Both the position numbers and the translations under genes were made by a program. DNA of 64,000 nt from Schleiferiaceae bacterium (GTDB lineage: Bacteria > Bacteroidota > Bacteroidia > Flavobacteriales > Schleiferiaceae), in the NCBI GenBank assembly GCA_018401735.1, contig JAGYKI010000009.1:58868-122867 (forward strand), in the 5' to 3' direction. The notes beneath the pieces were generated by a model. The model saw nothing but the letters and a program-made list of their open reading frames with translations. It was not told the origin of the DNA and ran no database searches. Shown here in pieces: positions 7,936-17,437 of the stretch (positions within the stretch are counted from its first letter, which is position 1; each line of letters opens with the position of its first letter).

Positions 7936-10158
7936 TTATTTGCTAATTACAATTCTTTCGGTGCTAAGCAAGCTAGCATTTGCATCTTTAACTTGAAGAA
8001 CATAAACACCCGCTGCAATAGCAGTAAGGTCCATTTCTATGCGGTTAGAAGCTACAGAAATACTTACCAAACGTCCGTTCATATCGTATAAAGCCGCCTT
8101 AACATTTTCACCATTGGCAGAAATGATGTTCAATAGGTTTTGAGCAGGATTAGGGAAAATCGCTAAATCTGCAGTAGCCACTTCGTTTAGACTTACGTTG
8201 GTAGGAACATTACAACCGGTAGTGTCGATGGCTACATTAAGACCTACGATATCGAAGTTATTACGCGGTAATAATTTGTAGTTACCGAAGCTGTACCATA
8301 AAATTCCGTGCATGGCATCCATGTTCATAGAAGTATTGGTAATAATAGCAGGAACTTGCAGTGTACCATCGTTAGTAACATAGCTACTGTCGGTAATTAA
8401 ACTTACGTGAAGACTAGAAGTAGCAGAACCACCTGACTGACGACCAGCTAGTACACGCGAAGATTGGCTTGGGCCAAAACTTGGATCGGTACCAATGCGG
8501 TATTCTGCGAAACCGGCATTTTCGTCGGTAATGTAAACCTTACCACCGTTAGGGTTTTGATAAGACACCAACATACCCTCGTACATTTCCATATCTAAAT
8601 TGGCATCACTTGGATCGATAGGAGTAGGCATAATCGTCATGCTACCTGCTAAACCAATATAGCTATCTACGTTTAAGTAGGTTACACCAAAGGTTTCTTG
8701 AATTTGCCCCGTAACAGAAAGCATTTGATCGCGGTACACATTGTCTAAATCCTGGTTAGGAATTAAAGCAATACCTGCAAAAATAGAATCGCTAGGATCT
8801 TGTAAGTAAACATACTCTAAATCGCAATCTCTGCGGGCTGAAGTTACATAGCCAGTTACGGTAACGGTTTGTCCAACGAATACACTTTCGCCGGTGCCAT
8901 TACCGCTGTACTGAAGATCGAAGATTTTTAAGCCATTATCGCGCACGCTATAGTGGTTGAAATACGGATTAGCTTGACTGCTTGGGCTAACTGGGAAAGT
9001 TACCGCAGAACCGTCATTGTCAACCGCGCGAATCCAGTAGCGTACTAAAGTACCATCGGCCTGAGCAGGAATGTAAAATTCGTAAGTGCTTCCTGATACT
9101 AGATTCATATTAGCGGAACCGAAAGAGCTAGACATTATGCTGCTATTGGCACTCCAGTAAATTTCTAAAGTATCAATCGTTCCGTCTGCATCCACAACAT
9201 CGGCGCTAACTAAAACGGAGTCGGCACTGGTTACCTGAGACGGGAAAGTAAATACATTAGTAATGCTCGGGGCAGATGCGCCCACTTGGTAGTGACTGTC
9301 GTCGAAAGGATTGATTTCGTAACCGCGACCGGTTCCACCGGTACAGCCGTTAGCACTGTGACGAATAATACCTCTTATTGAAGAGTAGAAAGTACCTACA
9401 GAAGGAGCAACAAATGAGCCTGTTCCAGTAGTAGAGGGTGTGTTAGGGTTAACAACAGTATGCGAAGGCGTACGTTGCGCTAAGAAACGGTCACTTACGT
9501 TTAATACGTTTCCGTTGGCATCTTGAATATCGAAGCTTACGCGGGATCCGCTAAAAGGAGTAACCTGTACTACTGTAACATTTTGTAATTCTACAAAGCT
9601 GTTTTGCCAATACTCGCCGGTGGTTACAATATTTACACGATTACTGTTGTTGAAATCTCCCACTGCTAACTGCTTGGGTACAAAAGCCGAAGGAGCAAGA
9701 TCACCAGAAGTTAAAAGAGTTACCGAGTTTACATCTAAAGTGGTAAACTGCGTATTGCCGTCGAATTGCTGCACAATACCAGTAACTTCTACCTTATCTC
9801 CTTGAAAAAGAGCAGTAAAACCTGGAATTGGCTGTAAGTTTCCAGAAGCATCTGAATAAACACCCATAACTTCCATTCCACTTAAAGAATCAACAACTCC
9901 GTTAGAAGCGGTGTCAATCATGTAAATGAAAGGACGGTTGCCACCTTGAACAGATCCTGAAGCTACTTCAGAAAGTCCACCATCGGTAACAACGTGCGCG
10001 CGAAAGCGAACGGTGTCTCCTAGGTAGGAGGAACTATCATTACAAGCTGCCAAGTCAATGGGCGTGTTAATTTGCTTGATACTTACTAAAGGGTAAGATT
10101 GCCCGTAAAGGGATACCGCTGTGAACACGGTTGCTAAGAGGGTAAAAATTCTCTTCAT
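7936..10158 (-). CDS. Secreted multi-domain protein with T9SS type A sorting domain
   Basis: The protein has 740 residues. It has a signal peptide (ending SLYGQS), then OB-fold-like modules of the kind found in secreted nuclease-associated proteins (LGDTVRFRAHVVTDGG with GDKVEVTGIVQQF, and later VGQTVTVTGYVTSARRD). Between them is an Ig-like module (about 290-410, SADSVLVSADVVDADGTID). The C-terminus is a classical T9SS type A sorting domain (IFPNPAQNLLNI ... GVYVLQVKD). It is predicted to be exported by the T9SS and anchored on the cell surface. The OB-fold call is from pattern only. It is followed by a strong terminator. Confidence 0.8.
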   Translation of the reverse strand: MKRIFTLLATVFTAVSLYGQSYPLVSIKQINTPIDLAACNDSSSYLGDTVRFRAHVVTDGGLSEVASGSVQGGNRPFIYMIDTASNGVVDSLSGMEVMGVYSDASGNLQPIPGFTALFQGDKVEVTGIVQQFDGNTQFTTLDVNSVTLLTSGDLAPSAFVPKQLAVGDFNNSNRVNIVTTGEYWQNSFVELQNVTVVQVTPFSGSRVSFDIQDANGNVLNVSDRFLAQRTPSHTVVNPNTPSTTGTGSFVAPSVGTFYSSIRGIIRHSANGCTGGTGRGYEINPFDDSHYQVGASAPSITNVFTFPSQVTSADSVLVSADVVDADGTIDTLEIYWSANSSIMSSSFGSANMNLVSGSTYEFYIPAQADGTLVRYWIRAVDNDGSAVTFPVSPSSQANPYFNHYSVRDNGLKIFDLQYSGNGTGESVFVGQTVTVTGYVTSARRDCDLEYVYLQDPSDSIFAGIALIPNQDLDNVYRDQMLSVTGQIQETFGVTYLNVDSYIGLAGSMTIMPTPIDPSDANLDMEMYEGMLVSYQNPNGGKVYITDENAGFAEYRIGTDPSFGPSQSSRVLAGRQSGGSATSSLHVSLITDSSYVTNDGTLQVPAIITNTSMNMDAMHGILWYSFGNYKLLPRNNFDIVGLNVAIDTTGCNVPTNVSLNEVATADLAIFPNPAQNLLNIISANGENVKAALYDMNGRLVSISVASNRIEMDLTAIAAGVYVLQVKDANASLLSTERIVISK

Positions 10159-10169
10159 TGATTTTGGGT

Positions 10170-12350
10170 TTATTTAATTATCACAAACTTTCCGGTGAAA
10201 CTCTCACCGCTATTTAAATCTTCTACTGAAAACATATATAAGCCACGGCTAATTATCTGGCTTTCGCTCGATAGTAAATCCCAAGCATGCTCGCCTCCGG
10301 AGAAACGATTTTCGCCCGCATCTTCGGCGCCGAAAGTTCTAAACCACCGGGTATCGGAACCATCGTAGGCTTCGTCGTGACGAATTTCGTCGATAAAGTC
10401 GCCACCTACCGTGTAAACTCTAATGATGCACCGCGCGGGTAAATTGGCAAAAATCAATTTGCGACTTTCTTCTTGGAAGTTTGATTGGCCTTCCCAGGCA
10501 GAGCCGTAATAATAAGGGTTAGGATACACAAAAGGTGCATTTTCATCCATATTAGCATTGGCACCCGTTCCTGCGAAAGCACGGTAATTATTGGCTAAAA
10601 AGCTCGATTCTAAAGATTCTAAATTACTTTCGGGATTTCCTTCGTCGAAAGCTGTTACAGCTACTGCGTACTGCCAGCCATTAGGAATATTTTCGAGGGT
10701 ATATTTATAGTGATAGGCGTTAGTGTCGCCCTCAAAATAAAGGGGCTCTGCCAGTTCAATACTGCCAAATCCACTTTCGTAGAAGAGGTTATTACCGGCC
10801 TTATCGTATTGGGCGGCTAAACTGAAATCGCGCGCTAAATCGGGTACTCCCGTTACGTCGAAACCTAATTTAGAAAGGTAAACGCGGTAGCCTTCAAAGT
10901 CTTCTCGGTTGGAAATAGGATCGATGGATTTTTCGGCATTATCCGACCAATAAATCTCAATTTTAGAATCGCTCGGTTCAACGCGCGTGCGCGGAATATC
11001 GGGAGGGCTAGGTAAGATGAAACGGGTAATTTTTCCGTCGCCATCATTGTCTTCGCCGGCATCTAAAAGCCCATTGAAGTTGCGGTCTTCGCCATTATAA
11101 GCTTGTTGCGCCCAGCCGGCATTGGCAATTAAATTCTTACGCTGAACTTCATTGTTTTCTTGGTTAGGGTTGCCGTCTTCGTTTTTCTTGGCGAATACAA
11201 AAGCGAAGGAAACTTCAATTACATCACCGGGCGCGAATTCTTCAAAAGGTCCAGCCGAGATAAGGTCGGAACGGTTACCCGCAGCATTCAATTCTGCTTG
11301 AAAATCGCGGCCATTACAGTTGGGTGCGAGAGGATTGGACCAACATGGATTTTGATTTAAACCTTGCTCCATTTTCCGGTAGCGATCGTTTTCCGATTGG
11401 GGAAAAGCATAGTCGGCATTAAAATCGTTAAAAACCCAAGCGTTGTAATTCAGTAGGAAGTTATCCAGTTCCCAGCTTCCGCTGATGGGGTTGTAATTAG
11501 AATCTAGGTCTGGATGATGAAAGCCGTTTTTATCCTCTGCTCCTAAAAACTTTTGGCCAACATAGCTTTCGGTGAAACCTAAGTCCCCAGCCGCATCATA
11601 ACAATAGGCGAGATGTAGAGAGTCCATAAAACCATTGCCACCGCGGTTATAAAAAGCGGCGCCGCCCGCGCCAGCTGCGGTAATGTTAATGTTACGGACA
11701 ACCGTGTTATTCCATAAAGCGGTGTAAACATCTTGGTAGGTATTGGAACCTTCGTTGGTAAACGTCAGGTTTACAATTACCATAAAATCGGTGAAGCTAT
11801 AGTTCCAGTTATAGGTTTCCATTTGCACCTTCACATTCATGGGGCGGTTATGGTCGTTAATAGGAATTTGCGTTCCGGGCACTACAATGCTTTTATCGCT
11901 GAAAGTGGCAATATAATCTTGGTGCGATACGGCATTAGGAGAAAAATAACGGCTATCGAATAAAGAGCTTTTTTCTTGCAAACTGCGCTCGGCCCCAGTA
12001 ATAGAGGTGTCGATTGAGAATTCAAAACCGCCACGCCCTGGGGCATAACCTTGGGGTGCATCGTAGGCCGAGGTAGAAACGACTACTTGTCCGCCGTTTT
12101 CTTTGCCGCCAATCCAAATGCCGCCTTCAAATACATGTTCAACACCCGAGCCAGCTGGGTACTCGCCGCTGGGGTCGCCGGTGCCATCGCGGTAACCGCG
12201 AAAGGCGTTACCGAAGGTGCCAATATTAGTTACATTCAAGCGTACGTTACTGGCATTAGTGGTTTTTTCTTGAAAGCTAGCTTGACCACTTAAACCTAAA
12301 TTTAGGGCTAGAATACTGAGGCTGAGAGTTATGAATCTTAGCAATTTCAT
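10170..12350 (-). CDS. Large secreted protein of an FCB-group family, function unknown
   Basis: The protein has 726 residues with a signal peptide (ending LSGQA). The N-terminal part, with LNVTNIGTFGNAFRGY and SGVEHVFEGGIWIGG, is a pattern I associate with uncharacterised proteins of Bacteroidota and relatives. A DAGEDNDGDGKI calcium-loop-like segment and a fibronectin-like module (KIEIYWSDNAEKS ... YAVAVTAFDEG) follow. The C-terminal 100 residues (NPYYYGSAWEG ... GEHAWDLLSS ... RGLYMFSVED) resemble a FlgD-like or T9SS sorting-like beta-sandwich. The start overlaps the stop of the nuclease remnant (ATGA), so they were one operon. Confidence 0.75.
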   Translation of the reverse strand: MKLLRFITLSLSILALNLGLSGQASFQEKTTNASNVRLNVTNIGTFGNAFRGYRDGTGDPSGEYPAGSGVEHVFEGGIWIGGKENGGQVVVSTSAYDAPQGYAPGRGGFEFSIDTSITGAERSLQEKSSLFDSRYFSPNAVSHQDYIATFSDKSIVVPGTQIPINDHNRPMNVKVQMETYNWNYSFTDFMVIVNLTFTNEGSNTYQDVYTALWNNTVVRNINITAAGAGGAAFYNRGGNGFMDSLHLAYCYDAAGDLGFTESYVGQKFLGAEDKNGFHHPDLDSNYNPISGSWELDNFLLNYNAWVFNDFNADYAFPQSENDRYRKMEQGLNQNPCWSNPLAPNCNGRDFQAELNAAGNRSDLISAGPFEEFAPGDVIEVSFAFVFAKKNEDGNPNQENNEVQRKNLIANAGWAQQAYNGEDRNFNGLLDAGEDNDGDGKITRFILPSPPDIPRTRVEPSDSKIEIYWSDNAEKSIDPISNREDFEGYRVYLSKLGFDVTGVPDLARDFSLAAQYDKAGNNLFYESGFGSIELAEPLYFEGDTNAYHYKYTLENIPNGWQYAVAVTAFDEGNPESNLESLESSFLANNYRAFAGTGANANMDENAPFVYPNPYYYGSAWEGQSNFQEESRKLIFANLPARCIIRVYTVGGDFIDEIRHDEAYDGSDTRWFRTFGAEDAGENRFSGGEHAWDLLSSESQIISRGLYMFSVEDLNSGESFTGKFVIIK

Positions 12351-13648
12351 GGTACAATAACTTTTCTTGATTCTCTAAAATCTTTGCCATTACTAAGGCT
12401 AATAAGATAAATGCCTTTAGGCCACGCGGAACAGTTGATGCTTAAATTTCGGCTCGTTTTACTTTGAAGCTGACGCACTATCTTTCCGCTTAAGTCTAAA
12501 ATGGTAATGTTTAAGGCTTCTTCGCTCAAACGGCCTTTGAGACTAATTTCGATATTTTGTTGCGCGGGGTTTATAAATGACCATGAATTTTTCATTTGGT
12601 CAAAACTGTTTTCTCCTAAGCCAGAAACAGCCACTTCTAGCTCCATAATTACGGGTAAGTGATCGCTGAAATTGTACAAGGCAGACGAAATATAGCTTGG
12701 TACCGAAATGTTATTGGAGTTAATTGAACCATTAAAGAAAGACTCCATCTGGCCTGCACTGATAATAATTGGTGAAGCCTACTTGTGCGTATTATTTATA
12801 ATAGCATCAGAGCTTAAAAATAAAGTCGAAATGATCATCCATGCCCCCACCACTAAAGCAACCCGAAGAGGAAGCATGGGTACTTTGGGTATGCACGTTG
12901 GCAAAATTGCTATTGTTGTTCCAAATGCCCAATTGGTTTTCAAATATTAAAGCTTAATAGAGGGTTGAGAGCTATAGTTCACTAAATTTTGAAAGGCGCT
13001 TCGCTAGAGGTGTAAACGTTAAGATCTCCGGCGAAAGTAAATTATCGATAGTAACATTATTGTCGATATAACTCATTACGGCCGCAGTGGCTTTTTCTTC
13101 GCCTTTCTGGCACCGCTTTGCCATTACCCGCTTTTAGGGTGGGCAACGAAAATACCAATAAAGGCAGTGTCAACGCCTGGCTGACCGAGGGCGGCATCTT
13201 TTACGTAAAGGCGGTAATAGTCAATTGGTCTAATTAAAGGGAAGTTGTTTAAATCCAAGGTAACCGCATCCTGAAAGTCGAGTACTAGTTTTTCGTTGTT
13301 GAAAAACATCATGTTAGCGATGCTCGAGCTTCCGCCAAAATTGCTGCCGGCGCGGCTGAAATGACTAATGCCATCTACATTTAAAATATCGCGCAATACA
13401 ATAAGGGGATTAACGCCAATAGCACCAAATTCATTGACTACTAAAAGGTCGGGAGCGGCGTAGGCAACAATGTTTTTTAGATCATTATCTCTTTGTAAAC
13501 TTCCTACGGTATGCGTGCAGGGGGCCGAATTTGTCTTGTACCACATCAAGTTATAGGTCATAACCTTAATGCTTTCAACTTGAGCAAAACCTTGCAGCGA
13601 AAGGGCTACAAACAAGAACGATAGAACACTTTTAAACATAGCCTTCAA
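12347..13648 (-). pseudogene. Disrupted secreted endonuclease/exonuclease/phosphatase (EEP) protein
   Basis: Two open segments flank a broken middle. The upstream part (13648-13124) has a signal peptide and EEP-type start: VESIKVMTYNLMWYKT, ending at GIFVAHPKSG and a stop. The downstream part (12748-12347) has FSDHLPVIMEL, the EEP C-terminal SDHxPV motif, then a T9SS type A-like sorting domain (ITILDLSGKIVRQL). Between them the expected protein can be followed only by hopping frames: EEKATAAVMSYIDNN, then GDLNVYTSSEAPF, then FQNLVNYSSQPSIKL, then NNSNFANVHTQSTHASSS. That requires at least five small indels within about 400 bp. Either a pseudogene or a local sequence-error patch. Confidence 0.8.
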
Positions 13649-13696
13649 TTGGGGCGCGAAGATACAAAAGCCACCACTTCTAATGTTAGCTTAATC

Positions 13697-16147
13697 TTAA
13701 TTATCGCCGTCTTCATCCCATTCAAATTGGAGGCCTGTTCCTTTCTTCTTAGGTTCTTCCTTTTTTAGGATTTTCTTAAGCTCTTCTTTTTGCTTCTGTA
13801 GGTCTGTTTGTAAGGCTTTTCCGAGTTCTTGGGCTTCTACTTTAAGGGAAGGGTTGTTTACAGTGCCAACAATACTTATAGGTACACGATGATCATCATC
13901 GCGTTCTTGGACTTTTAGAAACTCGTCAAATTCACTGTTTTTAGCCTGGGTTTTGCGCTTACTAAAGAGCACGTCGCTTAGGCGTAAGCGGATTAAATAG
14001 TCAATTTCATTTTCAAAACTGTGGCTACCACTGAGCTCCATATTCAGCACATTGCTACTAATAGTCATTTCGGGAATGCTAATTAGGCCCTGATCAATGC
14101 TTATGGTATTGGTGAGCTTATTGAAACGCACATCTTTTAACTCATCCACATCGGCGAAGCGCGACAGTGCGAGCATAGGTTCGTAATCTTTTAAGCGGCC
14201 TTGGTCGATAGACATGCTTGAACTTAGTTTTAAGCTATTTACATCAAGGCTTAGAGTGGGGCTTAGTTGGGCGCTAAAGCTAGATACGCTAGTTAAACGT
14301 CCCGATAATTCTTCGGCAGTTATTGTTTCTTGTCCAAAGTTTTCAAAGCTTTTAAAGATGGATTCAATTTGCAAATCAGCGGTTTGCAGCTGGGCGTCGA
14401 GCTGATATTTCACTCGATTACTTAAGTCTAAACTAAAAGCACCTTCATAACTTCCTTCATCTGCTAAAAGCGAAATGCCTTCCCCTTTAATGAGGTTTTC
14501 GCTCACAATTAATCGTCCCTTAAGCATTTTAGCAGAGAAGTTTTTGTAGCTGAAGGCTTTTAGATTTAAACTAAAGTCGGCTTGTAACCGGCGCGCGAAT
14601 TCAATATTGCTAGTATTAGTAGATGGCTCTTCTGTTTGTCGAACAAAATCTTCTAGGGCTATTTGATCGCTCTGTAACTCGGCATTTAGGCCTAAAATGG
14701 CATCGTCTATAAGTAAGTAAGACCAAAGGTTCGTGATGTTTCCGTTCAGTAAAATATCGCTCTCCCCCGTTTTAAAGCCTAAATTTTCAATGCGAATTTC
14801 ATTGCCTTGGGCACTTAATTTGCCAGTAAGGTCCTCAATATCTTGGACCAGAATTTTAGAGGAGATGCTCATATCTGTGAGCTGAATGAAGCCTTCAATT
14901 TTAGAAGCTTGAAGTTCGGATTTAGACCATTTTCGCCATTGGTGAAATTTGCCTTCAATTTGTAAATCCGCGGCGGCGCTGCCGCTAGAAATGTCGAGAG
15001 AATCGAGGGGTAAAAGTTTCAGCCATTCTTCCGCGCTTAAATTGGCTTTAAGATGCAGGTAGATTTCTGGATGGACTAAGTTTTTAATGGAACCAGTTAA
15101 TACAATGGACTCATCGCCTTTTTTTAGTTCGCGTAATTCTAAAACATCAGTATCACCTTCCGATCGATAGGATCCTTTTAAGACTATGTTTTCAAAAATA
15201 TTTGGGCCTTGACGATAACTAAGCTCTTCTCCACTAAAGGTTATGGATTGACGAAAAGGCTCGTTATTAAAGTATTCAAATTGGTAATTAAGATTCATGG
15301 CTCCCGCAGCCAATAAATCTCCAGGAATTTTGAACCCTTGCTCTTGGTATAAATTTAAGAGCGGTAAAAGTTCGAGCGCATCTGCCTGAGCGGAAAGAAC
15401 AAAGCCTTCGGACTCCATATTTAAGGCTAAATTGAAATGGAGATCATTAGCGAGCTGAAGGTCTTGCAGTTTTAGTTCTTGCTTTTCGCCAAAGTCTTGG
15501 TAAGTCCAGGCGCTACTAAAAGAAGTCGGTTTAGAAATATAAATTTCCTTTTGGTATTGGATGTGATTTAAAAAGGCATCTATTTTTCCGTTTAAATTGA
15601 GTTGCCGATCGCCCAAGGCGCCTTTAAAAAAGGCAGAATTAATATCGGCTCTAAGGTCGATATCTTCGTAGCGGTCACGGTAATTGAAGGCAATATTTTT
15701 TAGGAAAATCCCTTCAAGACTTAGCTTGGAGGTTGAACTGCTGTCGCTGCTAGAAAATATATCCCAATTTTGTTTGGCGCCATATTTTTCTAAGGAAAGG
15801 CGTCCGTTTTCGAGACTTATGTTCTCAATATTGATGGAGCTACTTAAAATTTGCCAGAGATCAAACTGCAGGTATAATGACTCGACACTAAAAAGAGTGT
15901 CTTTAAAGCCTTGGGCGCCAGGGCTAAAAACATTTTTTAGCTTAATGGCCGCTTGCGGAAATTTAGCGAGACTCAATTCTATAGCGCCTACACTAATGGG
16001 GGATTTTAGGTTTTGGTTTATGCTGTCTACAGCCAGGGCTTTAATATCGTCTTGACGATAATACAATAAGGCCACGAGCAGTGCCACCAAAAGGGTGAGC
16101 ACTGCCGTAACTTTAAGAAAAAACTTAGTTAATTTTTTAATCATCAC
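13697..16147 (-). CDS. AsmA-like family protein
   Basis: The protein has 816 residues with a single N-terminal membrane anchor (about residues 7-29, VTAVLTLLVALLVALLYY), followed directly by an AsmA-type start (INQNLKSPISVGAIELSLAKFPQAAIKLKNV). The rest is a long series of beta-strands with repeated 'L.LNGxI' elements, and a charged C-terminus (LQKQKEELKKILKKEEPKKK). AsmA/TamB/YhdP-like proteins form bridge-like beta-grooves between the inner and outer membranes and are linked to lipid transport and outer-membrane assembly. It appears monocistronic, with the upstream rluB region separated by a repeat element. Confidence 0.85.
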   Translation of the reverse strand: MMIKKLTKFFLKVTAVLTLLVALLVALLYYRQDDIKALAVDSINQNLKSPISVGAIELSLAKFPQAAIKLKNVFSPGAQGFKDTLFSVESLYLQFDLWQILSSSINIENISLENGRLSLEKYGAKQNWDIFSSSDSSSTSKLSLEGIFLKNIAFNYRDRYEDIDLRADINSAFFKGALGDRQLNLNGKIDAFLNHIQYQKEIYISKPTSFSSAWTYQDFGEKQELKLQDLQLANDLHFNLALNMESEGFVLSAQADALELLPLLNLYQEQGFKIPGDLLAAGAMNLNYQFEYFNNEPFRQSITFSGEELSYRQGPNIFENIVLKGSYRSEGDTDVLELRELKKGDESIVLTGSIKNLVHPEIYLHLKANLSAEEWLKLLPLDSLDISSGSAAADLQIEGKFHQWRKWSKSELQASKIEGFIQLTDMSISSKILVQDIEDLTGKLSAQGNEIRIENLGFKTGESDILLNGNITNLWSYLLIDDAILGLNAELQSDQIALEDFVRQTEEPSTNTSNIEFARRLQADFSLNLKAFSYKNFSAKMLKGRLIVSENLIKGEGISLLADEGSYEGAFSLDLSNRVKYQLDAQLQTADLQIESIFKSFENFGQETITAEELSGRLTSVSSFSAQLSPTLSLDVNSLKLSSSMSIDQGRLKDYEPMLALSRFADVDELKDVRFNKLTNTISIDQGLISIPEMTISSNVLNMELSGSHSFENEIDYLIRLRLSDVLFSKRKTQAKNSEFDEFLKVQERDDDHRVPISIVGTVNNPSLKVEAQELGKALQTDLQKQKEELKKILKKEEPKKKGTGLQFEWDEDGDN

Positions 16148-16187
16148 CTATGTTCTTAAGCCAAACGAAAGAAAAACGGCTTCGGTA

Positions 16188-16373
16188 TATTTATAACTTG
16201 AGTTTAAAATAATTTATCGCCTCAGATTTAGGCCTGTATATCAAAAAAAAGCCATTTCTATAAATCGTCTTGCTGCCCTGCTTCTCGCAATAGGGCGATG
16301 TTACTTTATGGTTCCAGTTTGAATTCCACTATTTACATGGGTTCTGAGAACTAATGATACATCGAATTTATGT
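16188..16373 (-). repeat. Diverged copy of the inverted-repeat intergenic element
   Basis: Read on the minus strand this begins directly after the rluB stop codon with CATAAATTCGATGTA, continues through CTCAGAACCCATGTAAATAG and a GCAATAGCGGG-like hairpin core, and ends with ATCTGAGGC and a decayed terminal repeat. It aligns along its length with the copies at 42.7 kb and 63.8 kb, with many substitutions and a shortened core. The region has no gene. Confidence 0.65.
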
Positions 16374-17297
16374 TTATAGCATGTGAAGCATATCTACTTC
16401 TTTATCGCTTAGGCGTCTCCACTGTCCGCGATTGAGGTTCTTTTTGGTAATTCCTGCAAATACGGTTCGATCGAGTTTGGTAACTTCATAGCCGAAGTTT
16501 TCGAAAATACGACGAACGATACGGTTTTTACCAGAGTGAATTATTACCCCAATGTGCTTACGATCTTTTTCACTCGCGAAGGCAATTTCGTCTACTTTAA
16601 TAGGACCATCTTCTAGTTGAATCCCTTCTGCAATAGCGTGAAAATCGGCTAGCTTTAGGTTTTTATCGAGGCTAACGTCGTAAATTTTACGGGCGCCGTG
16701 GCTAGGGTGGGTTAGTTTTTTAGCGAAATCACCATCGTTGGTGAAAAGCAAAACTCCGGTGGTTTGGCGGTCGAGACGACCAACTGGGTAAATGCGCTCG
16801 GGGCCAGTAGTATTCATTAATTCCATCACCGTTTTACGCATCTTAGGGTCGTCGGTGGTCGAAATGTAGCCTTTGGGCTTATTAAGTACATAGTATACTT
16901 TTTTCTCCCCTTTAATAGTTGAGCCATTGAACTTAACATGGTCGCCTGGTTTCACTTTAAATCCCATTTCTTGCACAACTTTGCCATTAACCTCTACTAA
17001 GCCAGCAGAAATTAATTCGTCTGCTTCGCGACGAGATGCGATACCTGCCGTGGCTAGGTATTTATTAAGACGGGTTTCGTCGGTTTTGGGCTTTACGAGT
17101 CCTTGTTTTTTTAAGGTCTCGAATTTTTTACGGGGACCTGTGGGGCGTTTAGGGCCTTTTCCACCCATACGTGCTTCCGGTTTGGGGCCTTCGGCCGAGT
17201 CTTCACGTTTTGTAGCGATTTTACGTGGTCCTTTGCCACGTGGGTTGCTACCTTTACCTCTAGAATCGGATCTTCCTTTTTTATTAAATCGGCTCAT
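16374..17297 (-). CDS. rluB: Pseudouridine synthase, RsuA/RluB family
   Basis: The protein has 307 residues. An Arg/Lys/Gly-rich, presumably disordered N-terminal extension of about 75 residues precedes an S4 RNA-binding domain (TRLNKYLATAGIASRREADELI) and the RsuA/RluB catalytic domain. The catalytic motif is GRLDRQTTGVLLFTNDGD, whose Asp is the nucleophile. The family modifies 23S or 16S rRNA; RluB is the usual call in Bacteroidota but RluE/F-like specificity cannot be excluded. The basic N-terminal tail is common in this phylum. A TAnnTTTG promoter lies about 80 nt upstream, leaving a long leader. Confidence 0.88.
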   Translation of the reverse strand: MSRFNKKGRSDSRGKGSNPRGKGPRKIATKREDSAEGPKPEARMGGKGPKRPTGPRKKFETLKKQGLVKPKTDETRLNKYLATAGIASRREADELISAGLVEVNGKVVQEMGFKVKPGDHVKFNGSTIKGEKKVYYVLNKPKGYISTTDDPKMRKTVMELMNTTGPERIYPVGRLDRQTTGVLLFTNDGDFAKKLTHPSHGARKIYDVSLDKNLKLADFHAIAEGIQLEDGPIKVDEIAFASEKDRKHIGVIIHSGKNRIVRRIFENFGYEVTKLDRTVFAGITKKNLNRGQWRRLSDKEVDMLHML

Positions 17298-17376
17298 GCT
17301 TTAGTTTTTTGCATTAGGAGCCCTTATCGCCTCTGCCAGTATCACACCGGGAACGCTTCAGGCTATTTTCGGGCGG

Positions 17377-17384
17377 CAAAAGTA
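17377..17384 (-). promoter_or_regulatory. Promoter -7 box of rluB
   Basis: TACTTTTG on the minus strand matches TAnnTTTG, with a TTG 23 nt upstream. It predicts a leader of about 75 nt containing short complementary segments (CCGG/CTGG), unusually long for this window where most leaders are under 25 nt. Confidence 0.5.
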
Positions 17385-17437
17385 CTAATTGCTAATGAAT
17401 TAACGAGCAATGATTTTTAAGTCTATCTTTCTCAGAG

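Noticed and set aside
3588-12350. Polysaccharide utilisation locus
   Set aside because: A TonB receptor is present, but there is no SusD-like lipoprotein, glycoside hydrolase, sulfatase or hybrid regulator.
12708-12950. 80-aa plus-strand ORF in the broken nuclease region
   Set aside because: The complementary strand carries recognisable fragments of the EEP protein in three frames, so this ORF is a by-product.
16927-17304. 125-aa plus-strand ORF opposite rluB
   Set aside because: Antisense to the conserved S4 and basic region of the pseudouridine synthase; the composition follows the complementary strand.
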